From Kiritimatiellia bacterium (lineage in GTDB: Bacteria > Verrucomicrobiota > Kiritimatiellia > CAIQIC01 > Lenti-01), in assembly GCA_028681135.1 (NCBI GenBank), contig JAQUJC010000011.1, positions 1-56,645 on the forward strand: a stretch of DNA of 56,645 nt, in the 5' to 3' direction. The notes under the pieces were generated by a model. The model saw only the letters and a program-made list of their open reading frames with translations, was not told the DNA's origin and did not search any database. Within the stretch, counting starts at the first letter, position 1; each line of letters starts with the position of its first letter. Both the position numbers and the translations under genes were made by a program. Positions 17,255 through 25,982 of the stretch are shown here, one piece after another.

Positions 17255-18721
17255 TCAATGCCTCCTCCGCCAGGCCACGAGCAGGCCCATCAGGGCTACC
17301 AGACTGGGCAGCCCCGCCACGACGGCCGCAAAGAGCATGTGCAGTTGCCGCGCGTTCATGACCACCCGGAAGTCGTCCATGACGACCGGCGAAATGGCCA
17401 GCATATCCTCACGTTCGAGCAGCCAATGGACGGCATTCAAAAAGAAATCGACATTGGCGCCCATCAGCCCGCCATTGGAAATAAATGTCGAATCGCCTAC
17501 TACGACCAGGCGGGTAGGGCGAATTTGCACATGCACGCCGGGAACCGGGCCGCGTTCAATGGCCAACGCCACTGGCACGGGGCCAGCGATATCCACTGCC
17601 GGGTCCAACTGGGGCGAGGCGTCGTCGGGATTCAATTCCGCCCACCCGTTGGCGGAACAGGAAATCAAGGGCGACAGAACGGGTTTATCCCCTCCCCGGG
17701 AGACCGGGGTGGGCCGCACCGCGCGGGGCAGATAAAGCACGGAGGCCATTCCCTGAAGTGGGCGGGTGATCGGGTGATCGTCATAGACAGTGGTATAGAG
17801 TTCGCGTCCAGTGAGAGTGCGGGAGTCGTCCACCACGATGTCATCGCCCAGGAGGACGCCCCAGTTTTGCAGCACCGGTTCAAGTCCGGAGGTGATGCGG
17901 GCATCGAGCAGCGCCAGCAGCCGTCCCTTGCGATCGAGATAATCGCGGACCAAGGCCACCTCAAAGGGGGCCAATTCGCGCACGGGGCCAGCCAGGATCA
18001 TCAGGGCACAATGGGCGGGAACGCTCTTTGCTTCGCCGAGGTTGAGAATATCAACCTCCAGGTTGGCTTCGCGCAGGCGGGCGGCCACGCGTGAATACCC
18101 ACTGCGGCGGTCGTAATCCAGGGGGGAGCGTTCGCCGTGGCCCTGGACAAAAAAGACCGTGGGACGCAGGGCATGGGCGAGGGCATAAATGGTGCTGCTA
18201 AAGAGCGGTTCGCCGCGAAAGGCGCGGGTCGGGGAGCGCGCTGCATCGCCCGGATATCCATATTCAACCAGGTTGTTGGCGGAGACGGACTGGTGTCGGC
18301 CACCGAGATCAAAGACGACGGCTTCGCCTTCGGTCAAACGGTAGCGCCGCACCGCCTGTTCGGCTTCAGCGAGTTGGCGGTCGGGATCAATCCACTGGAG
18401 GGCGACCTTATCGCTGGCGGCCGCATATTCGCGAAGCAGGGTGGCCGTGCGCGAATAGGCCTCGTGCGTGGGGCGCAGCAGAACCGAAATCTGAAGATCC
18501 TCCTGGACAGAATCGAGAATCTGCAGCGTCCGGGAAGAGAGGCGGCCCTGCGGAACACGATTCCAATGCCCGCGATGGTAAAAGCGTGCGGACAGGATAT
18601 TGACCATCAGAAAGATCAGGCCAGCCAACAGGAGAATACTGAAGCGATTGAGGCGGTTGGCCAGACGATAGAGTCGCCGGGACACCGGGATAGAGCTGGA
18701 GGAATGGCTCATGGACGTCAT
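17255..18721 (-). CDS. gldG: GldG-like ABC-type auxiliary transport protein
   Basis: The 488-residue protein has an N-terminal membrane helix (~29-47), a large periplasmic region with the GldG signature phrases (VALQWIDPDRQLAEAEQA, FVQGHGERSP) and a C-terminal membrane helix (~460-480). It matches the family of uncharacterised ABC auxiliary components that includes gliding-motility GldG. The start codon overlaps the permease stop by 4 bp. Outside Bacteroidota these genes do not imply gliding; they accompany GldA/GldF-like exporters of unknown cargo. Confidence 0.78.
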   Translation of the reverse strand: MTSMSHSSSSIPVSRRLYRLANRLNRFSILLLAGLIFLMVNILSARFYHRGHWNRVPQGRLSSRTLQILDSVQEDLQISVLLRPTHEAYSRTATLLREYAAASDKVALQWIDPDRQLAEAEQAVRRYRLTEGEAVVFDLGGRHQSVSANNLVEYGYPGDAARSPTRAFRGEPLFSSTIYALAHALRPTVFFVQGHGERSPLDYDRRSGYSRVAARLREANLEVDILNLGEAKSVPAHCALMILAGPVRELAPFEVALVRDYLDRKGRLLALLDARITSGLEPVLQNWGVLLGDDIVVDDSRTLTGRELYTTVYDDHPITRPLQGMASVLYLPRAVRPTPVSRGGDKPVLSPLISCSANGWAELNPDDASPQLDPAVDIAGPVPVALAIERGPVPGVHVQIRPTRLVVVGDSTFISNGGLMGANVDFFLNAVHWLLEREDMLAISPVVMDDFRVVMNARQLHMLFAAVVAGLPSLVALMGLLVAWRRRH

Positions 18722-19464
18722 CGCAACCGCCTTGCCTCAAGAAGTCGGGCCGTCGCAAAGAGCAGCAGAACCGTGGTACTCAGATGCCACACCACCGCCC
18801 GGGTATCGACCACCCCCGCTCGGAAATCGGTCATGTGGCGGGCCGCGGAGTATAGCGGCACCAGCGGGCGGAACTGGTCGAGATGCGCGGGCAGAGTCCA
18901 ATTGCCAATCAACAGCAGCACGCCCAGTAGAGCCAGGCACCCCACGGCGGCCGTCATCTGATGCCGGGCCAGCAAGGAGCAGAGCAGACCCAGCGCGAGA
19001 CATGACATCCCCAGCAGGGCCGTACCGAAATATCCGGTGGCCATCGCGCCCCAGTCCAGCGGGGGCAGGTGAGCCCCGCACCATTTCAGTAGATAGGCAT
19101 AGGCCGCTGTCGGCAGCCATAGCAGTATATAGACGGTAAAGGCCCCGGCAAACTTGGCCAAAACAATGCTGCTGACGCTGACGGGGGCCGTCATCAGCGT
19201 TTCCAGCGTACCGCTTCGGCGTTCTTCCGCAAACGAGCGCATGGTCAGCAAGGGTGCCGCGACCAGCAAAGCCAGCCAATAGCCCGTGGAGCCAAACAAG
19301 ACATCTGCCAACCCGCCGTCGGCCGTGCCCTGGCTCAGTTGCGACATCAGCAGCCAGAAGGTAGTGCCAGTGATCAGCAGGAAAAAGGCGCCCACCACAT
19401 AGCCCCGTGCACTCAGGAAAAATCCTTGTACGTCACGATGCCACAGTGTGAGAAATGTCTTCAT
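18718..19464 (-). CDS. gldF: ABC-2-type permease, GldF-like
   Basis: The 248-residue permease has six hydrophobic helices. The phrase SFAEERRSGTLETLMTAPVS is the hallmark of GldF/NosY-type ABC-2 permeases. The chosen start, ATG at 19,464, begins MKTFLTLWHRDVQGFF and overlaps the ATPase stop by one base (TGATG). The longer upstream frame lies inside the ATPase gene and is a shadow. Together with the adjacent ATPase and GldG protein it forms an exporter in the inner membrane. Confidence 0.8.
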   Translation of the reverse strand: MKTFLTLWHRDVQGFFLSARGYVVGAFFLLITGTTFWLLMSQLSQGTADGGLADVLFGSTGYWLALLVAAPLLTMRSFAEERRSGTLETLMTAPVSVSSIVLAKFAGAFTVYILLWLPTAAYAYLLKWCGAHLPPLDWGAMATGYFGTALLGMSCLALGLLCSLLARHQMTAAVGCLALLGVLLLIGNWTLPAHLDQFRPLVPLYSAARHMTDFRAGVVDTRAVVWHLSTTVLLLFATARLLEARRLR

Positions 19465-20438
19465 CAGGGGTGTGTCCGCGGCTTGGGATTCTGAACGCGA
19501 GGCGGCAAGGTCGTTAGACGCAAATAGGTATCGGCAAATCCCTTGGCATCGCGCCGCAGGCCACGCAGGGGCCACTGTTCCTGCTGGGCCAGATCACGGA
19601 GGACGTCGGACAAATCCTCCTGGCCGGTGCGGATGGATACATCCATCCAGCCATCAGGCAAAGCCTTCAGGTGCAGATCATGGGCACCGGGAAGGGCCTC
19701 CAAGGCGGGAGCCAGCCGGTCGGCGGGGACAAACATTTCCACGCGCAAGTGGGCGGCCGAGCGCGCCAGGCGAGCCGGTGTGTCGTTGGCGGCCACCCGG
19801 CCGGCATTCAGGATGAGCGCCTGGTGGCCTACTTCTTCGGCCTCGGCCAGCACATGGGTCGAAAACAGCACGGCACCCTGCTGGGCGGATTCTCGCAGGA
19901 TATCCTGTGTGGTTTGAACCTGAGCGGGGTCCAAGCCGGTCATGGGCTCATCCAGCAACAAAACGTCGGGCTCATGCAAGAGACAGTCGGCAAGGGCGGT
20001 GCGCTGGCGGAACCCACGCGACAGCGAGGCCAGAGTCCGGCGCGACACATCGCCCAATCCACAGCGGTCCAGTGTGCTGCGCAAGCGGGCCGCCAGCCGG
20101 GTGCCCCGTAGCCCATGAATGCGCCCACGAAACTTCAGGTATTCGTCCACGCGCATGTCGAGATGCAGCGGCGCTGATTCTGGCAGGTAGCCGATGCGGC
20201 GGCGGGCTTCCAGTGAATGCGTCGCCAAGTCATGGCCCGCCACCTGTACGCGCCCCGCAGTCGGCGCCAAATAACTTGCCAGAATGCGCAGCGTCGTGGT
20301 TTTGCCCGAGCCATTGGGACCCAGCAGCGCCATGATTTCTCCACGGCGCACCTGAAACGAAACGTCACTGAGAGCGTTGCCGCCCGGAAAGCGCCGCGTG
20401 ATCTGATCAGCTTGAATTAGGATATCTGTTTCGGCCAT
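19464..20438 (-). CDS. gldA: ABC transporter ATP-binding protein, GldA-like
   Basis: The 324-residue ATPase has Walker A LLGPNGSGKTTTL, a Q-loop region (GYLPESAPL), the signature LSRGFRQR, Walker B VLLLDEPMTGLD and an H-loop STHVLAEAEEV. A ~90-residue C-terminal domain follows the nucleotide-binding domain, as in NatA/GldA-type ATPases. It is the first gene of a five-gene minus-strand operon whose members overlap or abut by 1-4 bp. It powers the GldF-like permease. Confidence 0.85.
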   Translation of the reverse strand: MAETDILIQADQITRRFPGGNALSDVSFQVRRGEIMALLGPNGSGKTTTLRILASYLAPTAGRVQVAGHDLATHSLEARRRIGYLPESAPLHLDMRVDEYLKFRGRIHGLRGTRLAARLRSTLDRCGLGDVSRRTLASLSRGFRQRTALADCLLHEPDVLLLDEPMTGLDPAQVQTTQDILRESAQQGAVLFSTHVLAEAEEVGHQALILNAGRVAANDTPARLARSAAHLRVEMFVPADRLAPALEALPGAHDLHLKALPDGWMDVSIRTGQEDLSDVLRDLAQQEQWPLRGLRRDAKGFADTYLRLTTLPPRVQNPKPRTHP

Positions 20439-20538
20439 GGTCGGTATTCCACACCATCATCCTAGCGGTGGCCAGGGGGTGAATCAATCTTTAAGGAAAT
20501 TCCCGTTGGGCCCGCCGGACGTCGAGTCCTCCATCCGT

Positions 20539-21885
20539 TTAGGTATGGAGAACGGCCGTAGCGATGGAGAAGTAGATCAAGACGCCAAAGATATCCGCGA
20601 CCGAGGTAATCAGCGGCACGCTGGCAGTAGCGGGATCAAGGTGAAAGCGGTTCAGGAGCATGGGCAGCAGTATCCCGGTCAGACTGCCCACCACAACGAT
20701 GGGCACCATGCTCAACGCGACAATGCTGGCGACCTGGAGGGTGCCGAGGAGCCAGCCGAGAATAAAGGCGGCCGCGGCCATGGCCAACCCGATGCTAAGG
20801 CTGACGCCGACTTCCTTCAGAAACAGGGGCCACCAGTCTCCTCGCCGAATTTCACCGGTGGCGATGGCCCGCACCACCAGCGTGGCGGTCTGCGCGCCAG
20901 CATTGCCACCGCTGTCAATAAGCAGGGGCAAGAGCGCAACCAATACCGCCATTTTAGCAATGGTGGTATCAAAGAGTTTGATGCCCATGCCGGTAAATAG
21001 GTTGAATGCGACCAGCCCCAGCAGCCAGCCAATGCGCTTACGAAAGAGCAATCCGAGCGTGGCATTCTTGAGGCTGACATGCAGCGGCTGCACGGTCGCC
21101 AGTTTGTGAAAGTCTTCCGTGGCCTCTTCCTCGGCCACATCCAGAATGTCGTCGACGGTGACGATGCCCAGCAGAATGCCGTCGGAATCGACCACCGGAA
21201 GCGCGTAGAGGTCGTACTTTTGGAAAAGGTGGATCGCTTCTTCCTGATCCTGAAGCGACTGCAGGAAGACCACATGGCCCTCCAGCAAATCGGCGACGCG
21301 GGCCGCCGGATCCGCCAGCAGGAGTCGATGCAGGAGCAGCTCGTGCGTCAGGCGACCGCGTCGGTCAGTGATGTAGATCATCGTCATCGTTTCAGAATCG
21401 ATGCCGGTTTTGCGCAAATGCTCGAGCGCCTGGGCCACCGACCATTCAGGCCGGGCCTGGACATAACGGTCGGTCATCAGGCGCCCCACGCTGCCGTCAG
21501 GATAGCTGAGCAGGGTCAGGGCTCGCTTGCGATCATGCTCGCTCAATAGCCCGAGCAACCTTTGGGTGACGCGCGCGGGCAGTTCCTCGAATAGGGCGGT
21601 GCGGTCGTCAGGGGGCAGGCCGGTGAGCACCTGGTGGATTTCCTCCTGGGCCATTTCCTCGAGCAAGCGATTCTGAAACAGGGGTTCCAGCAGTGAAAAG
21701 ACCTCATCGGCCAGATGCCGCGGCAACAGGCGAAAGAGCAGGACGCGGTCATGATCGGCCAGGGTGGTCAGTAATTCGGCAATTTCGGGGCCGGGCTGAT
21801 GGATCAAGAAGTCGCGCAGTTCGTTCAAGCGACCCGCTCGAAGGAGTTCCAGGATTTCAGGCAGTAATAGATGGCGTAAGATCAT
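20539..21885 (-). CDS. mgtE: Magnesium transporter MgtE (copy 1)
   Basis: The 448-residue protein has the MgtE layout: an N-terminal helical superhelix domain (~1-125), two CBS domains (~130-255, with DLYALPVVDSDGILLGIVTVDD) and five C-terminal membrane helices (~285-448). The pore motif PLITSVADIFGVLIYFSIA retains the Asp that lines the Mg2+ path. The cytosolic domains sense Mg2+ and gate the channel in the known family. A paralogue of identical length lies at 27,753-29,099. The upstream leader has no recognisable M-box. Confidence 0.92.
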   Translation of the reverse strand: MILRHLLLPEILELLRAGRLNELRDFLIHQPGPEIAELLTTLADHDRVLLFRLLPRHLADEVFSLLEPLFQNRLLEEMAQEEIHQVLTGLPPDDRTALFEELPARVTQRLLGLLSEHDRKRALTLLSYPDGSVGRLMTDRYVQARPEWSVAQALEHLRKTGIDSETMTMIYITDRRGRLTHELLLHRLLLADPAARVADLLEGHVVFLQSLQDQEEAIHLFQKYDLYALPVVDSDGILLGIVTVDDILDVAEEEATEDFHKLATVQPLHVSLKNATLGLLFRKRIGWLLGLVAFNLFTGMGIKLFDTTIAKMAVLVALLPLLIDSGGNAGAQTATLVVRAIATGEIRRGDWWPLFLKEVGVSLSIGLAMAAAAFILGWLLGTLQVASIVALSMVPIVVVGSLTGILLPMLLNRFHLDPATASVPLITSVADIFGVLIYFSIATAVLHT

Positions 21886-22102
21886 GGCAAGCCTTTGTCA
21901 TCAGTGGCCGCAAGCCGTGTCGAATTCCGCGCGTTACCCCGTCGGCATGAAACGGTACAGACGGCATCTGGCAAGTCGGTTGGACTGTCGCCAACGTCCT
22001 TCCGCAAGGATTTTCGTCCATCCGCAACATCCCGAGAGCCTGAGTGCGCCAACGGGATTCGCGGCGCGAGTCATGGGCTGCCCCCACCTGTGGCGAAGGC
22101 GG

Positions 22103-23032
22103 TTATTCGCTCACAGCCGCCGGGTCATAGGTGGGGTCCAGCGCGGTATTGAGCATCAGGGCCAGCCGGACGCCCGCTTTTTTGAGCTGTTCGTCCACCA
22201 GGTGCACATGTGAATCGATGTAATTGTCGCGCGTCAGGTCCATGCCGGGACGCGACCACGTATACGGCACCGGTGTGCCGTCGGTCCAGCGATAGGCTTT
22301 TTTGCGCGCAATCCAATAGCTGTCCGTTGCCCACCCCAAAACATCTTCTTTCATCCAGCGGCGAACATCTTGGTCGGTGATTTCCCTTTGCAGCGCTCGC
22401 ACCACGGCTTTGGTTTTGCGCCCGGCGACCATTTCCTGAACCAGATATTCATCCCATGCAGCGTGCAGACTGGGGGGGTAATCCAGATCGTCTTCGGGAC
22501 CAAAGGAATAGTGTTCGCCGGAGAAAGAGTTGACCGGCAGCATATTGCCGCCCATGTCGCCGTAGCGGAAAGCGCAGTGCATCGGCTGGTGAAGGTCGCC
22601 CACAAAATGCACAAGGAATCGCAGGGCATCCAGTTGCCGTTCCCCCTTCAGTTTTCCACTGCGCAGTTCGTCGCGCCAGCGCGTGACCTGCGTGACAACA
22701 TCATCGCCGTTTTCGGTGGGTTTAAGCTCAAAGTCATCATCATATTTCATTCCAGTATCAAAGTCGATGTAGTGCCAGCGACCATTATTCGGGTAGAGTT
22801 CTTTGTATTCCTTGTTGCCGCGAATGGTGTCGGGCCAGGTCGCGATATCATAGTCGCTCAGGTGGTACGACCCCAGAATATCATCCACGGCAAGTCGGGC
22901 CACCGGGGTGAGATAATACAGCGAAATCTCCGCAATGATTTCATGGCCCTCGGGGCCCCAAGCCCACACCGTAAACGGCAGAATAAGCAGCCAGGCGACC
23001 ACTCCAAAAATAATGCGTTGCAGTTGTTTCAT
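22103..23032 (-). CDS. Secreted S1/P1-type nuclease
   Basis: The precursor is 309 residues from the ATG at 23,032, preceded by AAGGA. The signal peptide is MKQLQRIIFGVVAWLLILPF, cleaved near VWAWG, so the mature protein starts with the Trp whose backbone helps bind the zinc cluster. Conserved metal ligands are visible in GHEIIAE, WPDTI, WHYIDFD, HFVGDLHQPMH and GNMLPV...LHAAWDEYL. The family uses three zinc ions to cleave single-stranded DNA/RNA and 3'-nucleotides outside the cytoplasm. A role in scavenging phosphate or nucleotides is plausible. It is a single gene, not obviously in an operon. Confidence 0.85.
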   Translation of the reverse strand: MKQLQRIIFGVVAWLLILPFTVWAWGPEGHEIIAEISLYYLTPVARLAVDDILGSYHLSDYDIATWPDTIRGNKEYKELYPNNGRWHYIDFDTGMKYDDDFELKPTENGDDVVTQVTRWRDELRSGKLKGERQLDALRFLVHFVGDLHQPMHCAFRYGDMGGNMLPVNSFSGEHYSFGPEDDLDYPPSLHAAWDEYLVQEMVAGRKTKAVVRALQREITDQDVRRWMKEDVLGWATDSYWIARKKAYRWTDGTPVPYTWSRPGMDLTRDNYIDSHVHLVDEQLKKAGVRLALMLNTALDPTYDPAAVSE

Positions 23033-23340
23033 GACGGGTTTCCTTTCAAATACACGTCGACCAACACCCACTGGGTCTTGATCGTTTCATCATTACGTCC
23101 CAACCTATTTATATATCGTACCATAAGAGTCGGTTAGAAAGCAAACCTCAACGCCACATTGGGGAGGCGTGGTGGGGGGGTATTGGGGGATCGAGCTGAA
23201 TTTTTTTGACGGAGATTGGGGCATTGCGCCGCGGCTGATCGCCCCCCCCCCTCAGCAGCCATCACCCTGTAACCCTCATCCCCTGCGCTGAATCCCGTCT
23301 TCCCGCTTGTGTTCGGATGGGCAACCGGTATCGTGCCGGA
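23033..23340. other. Divergent intergenic region, nuclease/prmA
   Basis: This ~308-bp stretch separates two divergent genes and so should carry both promoters. It contains an AT-rich segment around 23,105-23,125 (TTTATATATCG), a small inverted repeat around 23,150-23,170 (ACGCCACATTGGGGAGGCGT) and a C10 run at 23,242-23,251. No ORF of merit and no RNA gene are seen. Confidence 0.5.
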
Positions 23341-24255
23341 ATGAACACGTATGGGCGCTTGGAAGTCGTGCTGGATCGGAAGGCCGCCGGTTCCTTCTGC
23401 GAGTGGGTGCGGGAACACTGGAGCCGCGAACCGGTCAGCCTGGAAATGCCGCAGCGCAAACAAGCTGTGGTGGACATCTATTTCGATACGCCGGAAGAGG
23501 CCGCCGCCCACCGCCGCTGTCTGCCGCAAAACGTAGACCGGGCGGGGACGCGATCGATGGCCTGCCACGAGAAGGAGTGGACCACCTTTTGGCGGCACCA
23601 CTTCCACACGCAGGACATTGGCCGTCGGCTGCGCATTGTCCCGGTCTGGGAAAAGACGCCCGACCGCAAACGAATCAATCTGCGCATGGATCCCGGCCTG
23701 AGTTTTGGCACCGGCGGACACTTCACGACCCGGTTCTGTCTGGAAGAACTTGAAAGCGCCTGCGAACAACAGCGCCCGCGCTCGCTACTGGATGCGGGTA
23801 CCGGCAGCGGCATCCTGGCGATCGCGGCCGCCCGCCTGGGCGTGCCGCACATCGACGCCTTTGACTATGACCCGATTTGTATCGATCGAATTCAGCACAA
23901 TATGGCCATCAATCGCCTAAAAAAGGACCGTATCCGCTATTATGTAGCCGATGTCCTCAACGATGGCTGGTGTCGTCGCTCCGCAGACATTGTGTGCGCC
24001 AATATTCTGACGACTGTCCTGATCGAGGCCGCGGATGGGTTGTGGGCCGCCACAAAAAAACGATTGCTCCTGACGGGAATCCGCGAGTGCGAAGGCGATC
24101 GCGTGGCGAACGCCTTTCTTGCCCTGGGCGCGCGGGAAATTCGGCGCGATGGCGATGGCGAGTGGTGCGGCATCGTGATGGAACGGGCATCGCCGCGCCC
24201 CAAAAGAGGGAAGAGAAGAACACCGACACCCATTCCACAATCACCTGATTCGTAA
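23341..24255 (+). CDS. prmA: Ribosomal protein L11 methyltransferase (PrmA family)
   Basis: The 304-residue SAM methyltransferase shows the PrmA hallmarks DPGLSFGTGGHFTTRFCLEE and motif I SLLDAGTGSGILAIAAARLG, followed by AFDYDPICIDRIQHNM and the catalytic-site phrase VCANILTTVLIE (NxLxxxL). PrmA trimethylates L11 in the cytoplasm. I prefer the ATG at 23,341 over an in-frame one at 23,317 because MNTYGRLEVVLD starts the expected first beta strand. The C-terminus has a basic Arg/Lys/Pro tail beyond the usual family end. Confidence 0.82.
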   Translation: MNTYGRLEVVLDRKAAGSFCEWVREHWSREPVSLEMPQRKQAVVDIYFDTPEEAAAHRRCLPQNVDRAGTRSMACHEKEWTTFWRHHFHTQDIGRRLRIVPVWEKTPDRKRINLRMDPGLSFGTGGHFTTRFCLEELESACEQQRPRSLLDAGTGSGILAIAAARLGVPHIDAFDYDPICIDRIQHNMAINRLKKDRIRYYVADVLNDGWCRRSADIVCANILTTVLIEAADGLWAATKKRLLLTGIRECEGDRVANAFLALGAREIRRDGDGEWCGIVMERASPRPKRGKRRTPTPIPQSPDS

Positions 24256-24307
24256 CGCCAACGATATCCACGGTATAATGCGTGTTCCAAGCGCCATGCG
24301 AGAGGCC

Positions 24308-24337
24308 GAGTCTCGGTTATAATTATAACCGAGACTC
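24308..24337. repeat. Perfect 30-bp palindrome
   Basis: The sequence is its own reverse complement, with half-site GAGTCTCGGTTATAA and centre TTATAATTATAA. A degenerate copy sharing the right half (ATAATTATAACCGAGAC) lies at 24,389-24,414, 75-80 bp away and also bounded by GTCTC...GAGAC. This looks like a dimeric protein binding site present twice, or the ends of a small mobile repeat. Confidence 0.75.
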
Positions 24338-24388
24338 ACCTTTAATATCTTGCTAACCAGGTAGATAGGTGGACATAATTTCCAGACA

Positions 24389-24414
24389 GTCTCACATATA
24401 ATTATAACCGAGAC
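24389..24414. repeat. Degenerate copy of the GTTATAATTATAAC palindrome
   Basis: It shares ATAATTATAACCGAGAC with the right half of the perfect palindrome at 24,308-24,337. Its left half is altered (GTCTCACAT) but keeps the outer GTCTC/GAGAC pair. Confidence 0.65.
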
Positions 24415-24520
24415 GGCTGCACGAACGGGGCAATTATACAGGGTTGCGCGACTATTTCGGGATTCTCCAGTGCAGAGAGCCCCGAGGCGGGCAGCGTATG
24501 CAAAATCGACTCAAATTATC

Positions 24521-24593
24521 CTTAAAATAGGTATTTTGCCCCATTTTGGCCTAAATGGGGCGTTTTCCCTAAAAATATCTGACCTATTTTAAG
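24521..24593. repeat. Nested inverted repeat (possible structured RNA or terminator)
   Basis: The outer 12-bp arms CTTAAAATAGGT (24,521-24,532) and ACCTATTTTAAG (24,582-24,593) are perfect complements. Inside, GCCCCATTT (24,538-24,546) pairs with AAATGGGGC (24,553-24,561) around a 6-nt loop. The structure sits in AT-rich DNA with no ORF. It could be a structured transcript, a terminator for prmA or a small palindromic element. Confidence 0.55.
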
Positions 24594-25067
24594 TTTTCTA
24601 CCCATAAAACCATCAAAATCGCTCCAAAACAGCTAAAATTCGTCAAAAACGGCCTCCTGCTTCCAAAATGAGCCCCCGTTCGAAAATCAATTCATTGAAG
24701 CTCGGTGAGTTACACCAAATACAACCCGTTGCTCGGAAGTCAGGAATGTGGAACATCTGCCCGACTGCTGGGACTTGTCTTCTTCGTCATGGCATTATTT
24801 GGCCCATTTTCCTGCCTTTCTGATTTCCAGATGTAGTCTCCAAAGGGTTTTTCCCTTTGCGCCGCGGCGCCTTGGCGTGAGAAGGCTGTTTGGTTTTTCG
24901 TTTCCCCAGGCGATGCCGCGCATCGCTTGTCATCGCGCCAACCGCCAAGTGGTGTCGCCTCGCAAGCTCGTTGCCACCGCACTCCAACGGGGGGCCAGTC
25001 GTGTGTGAAAAGCTGAAGCGGGAGAATCAGAATGGGGAGGACGGGGGGGGAGCCTGAAAAATCCAGG

Positions 25068-25982
25068 TTAGTCTTGCAAAAACGGCGCGAGGGGGGGGGC
25101 GGGGGTGGCGCGGGCAGGGGCTTCGGGATCGTGGGCGGCCTGTTGGATAATCTGCAGGAAGTAAGGCTCGAGCGGCTGGCGGGGATGGTCGAGGTCGGGG
25201 TCGGCGCCCAAGGCGGACCGCGTGGCATCAAGAATCTGGCGCAGCGTGGCCGGGTGGGCGGGGGGGGGAAAGGTTAACGTCGTGCGGTCCTTGAGCGTCA
25301 GGAGGTCGTCGAGAGTACCCTGCGCGAGGAGGCGTCCGTTAAACAGAATGGCAACCTGCTGGCAGACATCTTCGACATCCGCGAGCAGATGCGAGGTGAG
25401 CAGGACGGTTTTGCCGCGGGCGGCGAGGGCGAGTAACAGGTCCTTGACCTGGCGGGTTCCCTGGGGATCGAGCCCGGCGGTGGGCTCGTCGAGAATCACC
25501 AAATCGGGGTCGTTGAGCAGGGCTTGCGCCAGACCGAGACGGCGGGCCATGCCTTTGGAAAATTCACCTACTACCCGGTGGCGGGCCTGCGCGAGCCCGG
25601 TCATCTCGAGAAGCTGCTCAATGCGGGTGTGGGCGACATCGGTGGGCAGTCGGAAGAGGCGGGCATAAAAGGATAGGGTTTCTAGCGGAGTGAGGTGGGG
25701 ATATAGAAATGTTTCTTCAGGGAGATAGCCAATGCGGCTTTTTACGGCGGTGGAGCGTGGCGATTGGCTCAAAACCGTGAGAGTGCCAGCGGTTGGAAAC
25801 AAGAGCCCTAGGATCATTTTGAGGGTGGTGGATTTGCCCGAGCCATTCGGACCTAGAAGCCCGAAAATGCCGCCGGTGGGCACCTCAAAGCTCAGGGAGC
25901 GGACGGCTTCAACGCGCGGGCGGCGCCAGAAGTCGCGGAAGGTCTTGGATAGGTGCTCGGCGTGGATGGCAGTCATGGGCAT
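25068..25982 (-). CDS. ABC transporter ATP-binding protein
   Basis: The 304-residue ATPase runs from the ATG at 25,982, which overlaps the permease stop by one base (TGATG). A second ATG two codons in is also possible. Walker A is GLLGPNGSGKSTTL, the Q-loop GYLPEETFL, the signature EFSKGMARR (variant of LSGGQ), Walker B LVILDEPTAGLD and the H-loop LTSHLLADVEDV. The open frame upstream is a shadow of the permease gene. The C-terminal ~80 residues are Pro/Ala-rich, and the gene contains two G9 runs at 25,091 and 25,260. It is the last gene of a four-gene operon and pairs with the ABC-2 permease. Confidence 0.85.
   Translation of the reverse strand: MPMTAIHAEHLSKTFRDFWRRPRVEAVRSLSFEVPTGGIFGLLGPNGSGKSTTLKMILGLLFPTAGTLTVLSQSPRSTAVKSRIGYLPEETFLYPHLTPLETLSFYARLFRLPTDVAHTRIEQLLEMTGLAQARHRVVGEFSKGMARRLGLAQALLNDPDLVILDEPTAGLDPQGTRQVKDLLLALAARGKTVLLTSHLLADVEDVCQQVAILFNGRLLAQGTLDDLLTLKDRTTLTFPPPAHPATLRQILDATRSALGADPDLDHPRQPLEPYFLQIIQQAAHDPEAPARATPAPPLAPFLQD

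Larger units (their letters stand above)
24256..25067. other. 0.8-kb non-coding region rich in palindromes
   Basis: No convincing gene lies here; the local GC drops sharply around 24,300-24,700. It holds a perfect 30-bp palindrome with a degenerate second copy, a nested inverted-repeat structure (24,521-24,593), and a 3' part (24,840-24,900) resembling dispersed CTTTGCG...CTTGGCG repeats. A 163-codon minus-strand frame (24,740-25,231) mostly antisenses the ABC ATPase and is rejected. Confidence 0.6.

Noticed and set aside
24740..25231. 163-codon minus-strand frame in the palindrome-rich region
   Set aside because: Half of it shadows the ABC ATPase and the rest translates a dispersed CTTTGCG-like repeat.
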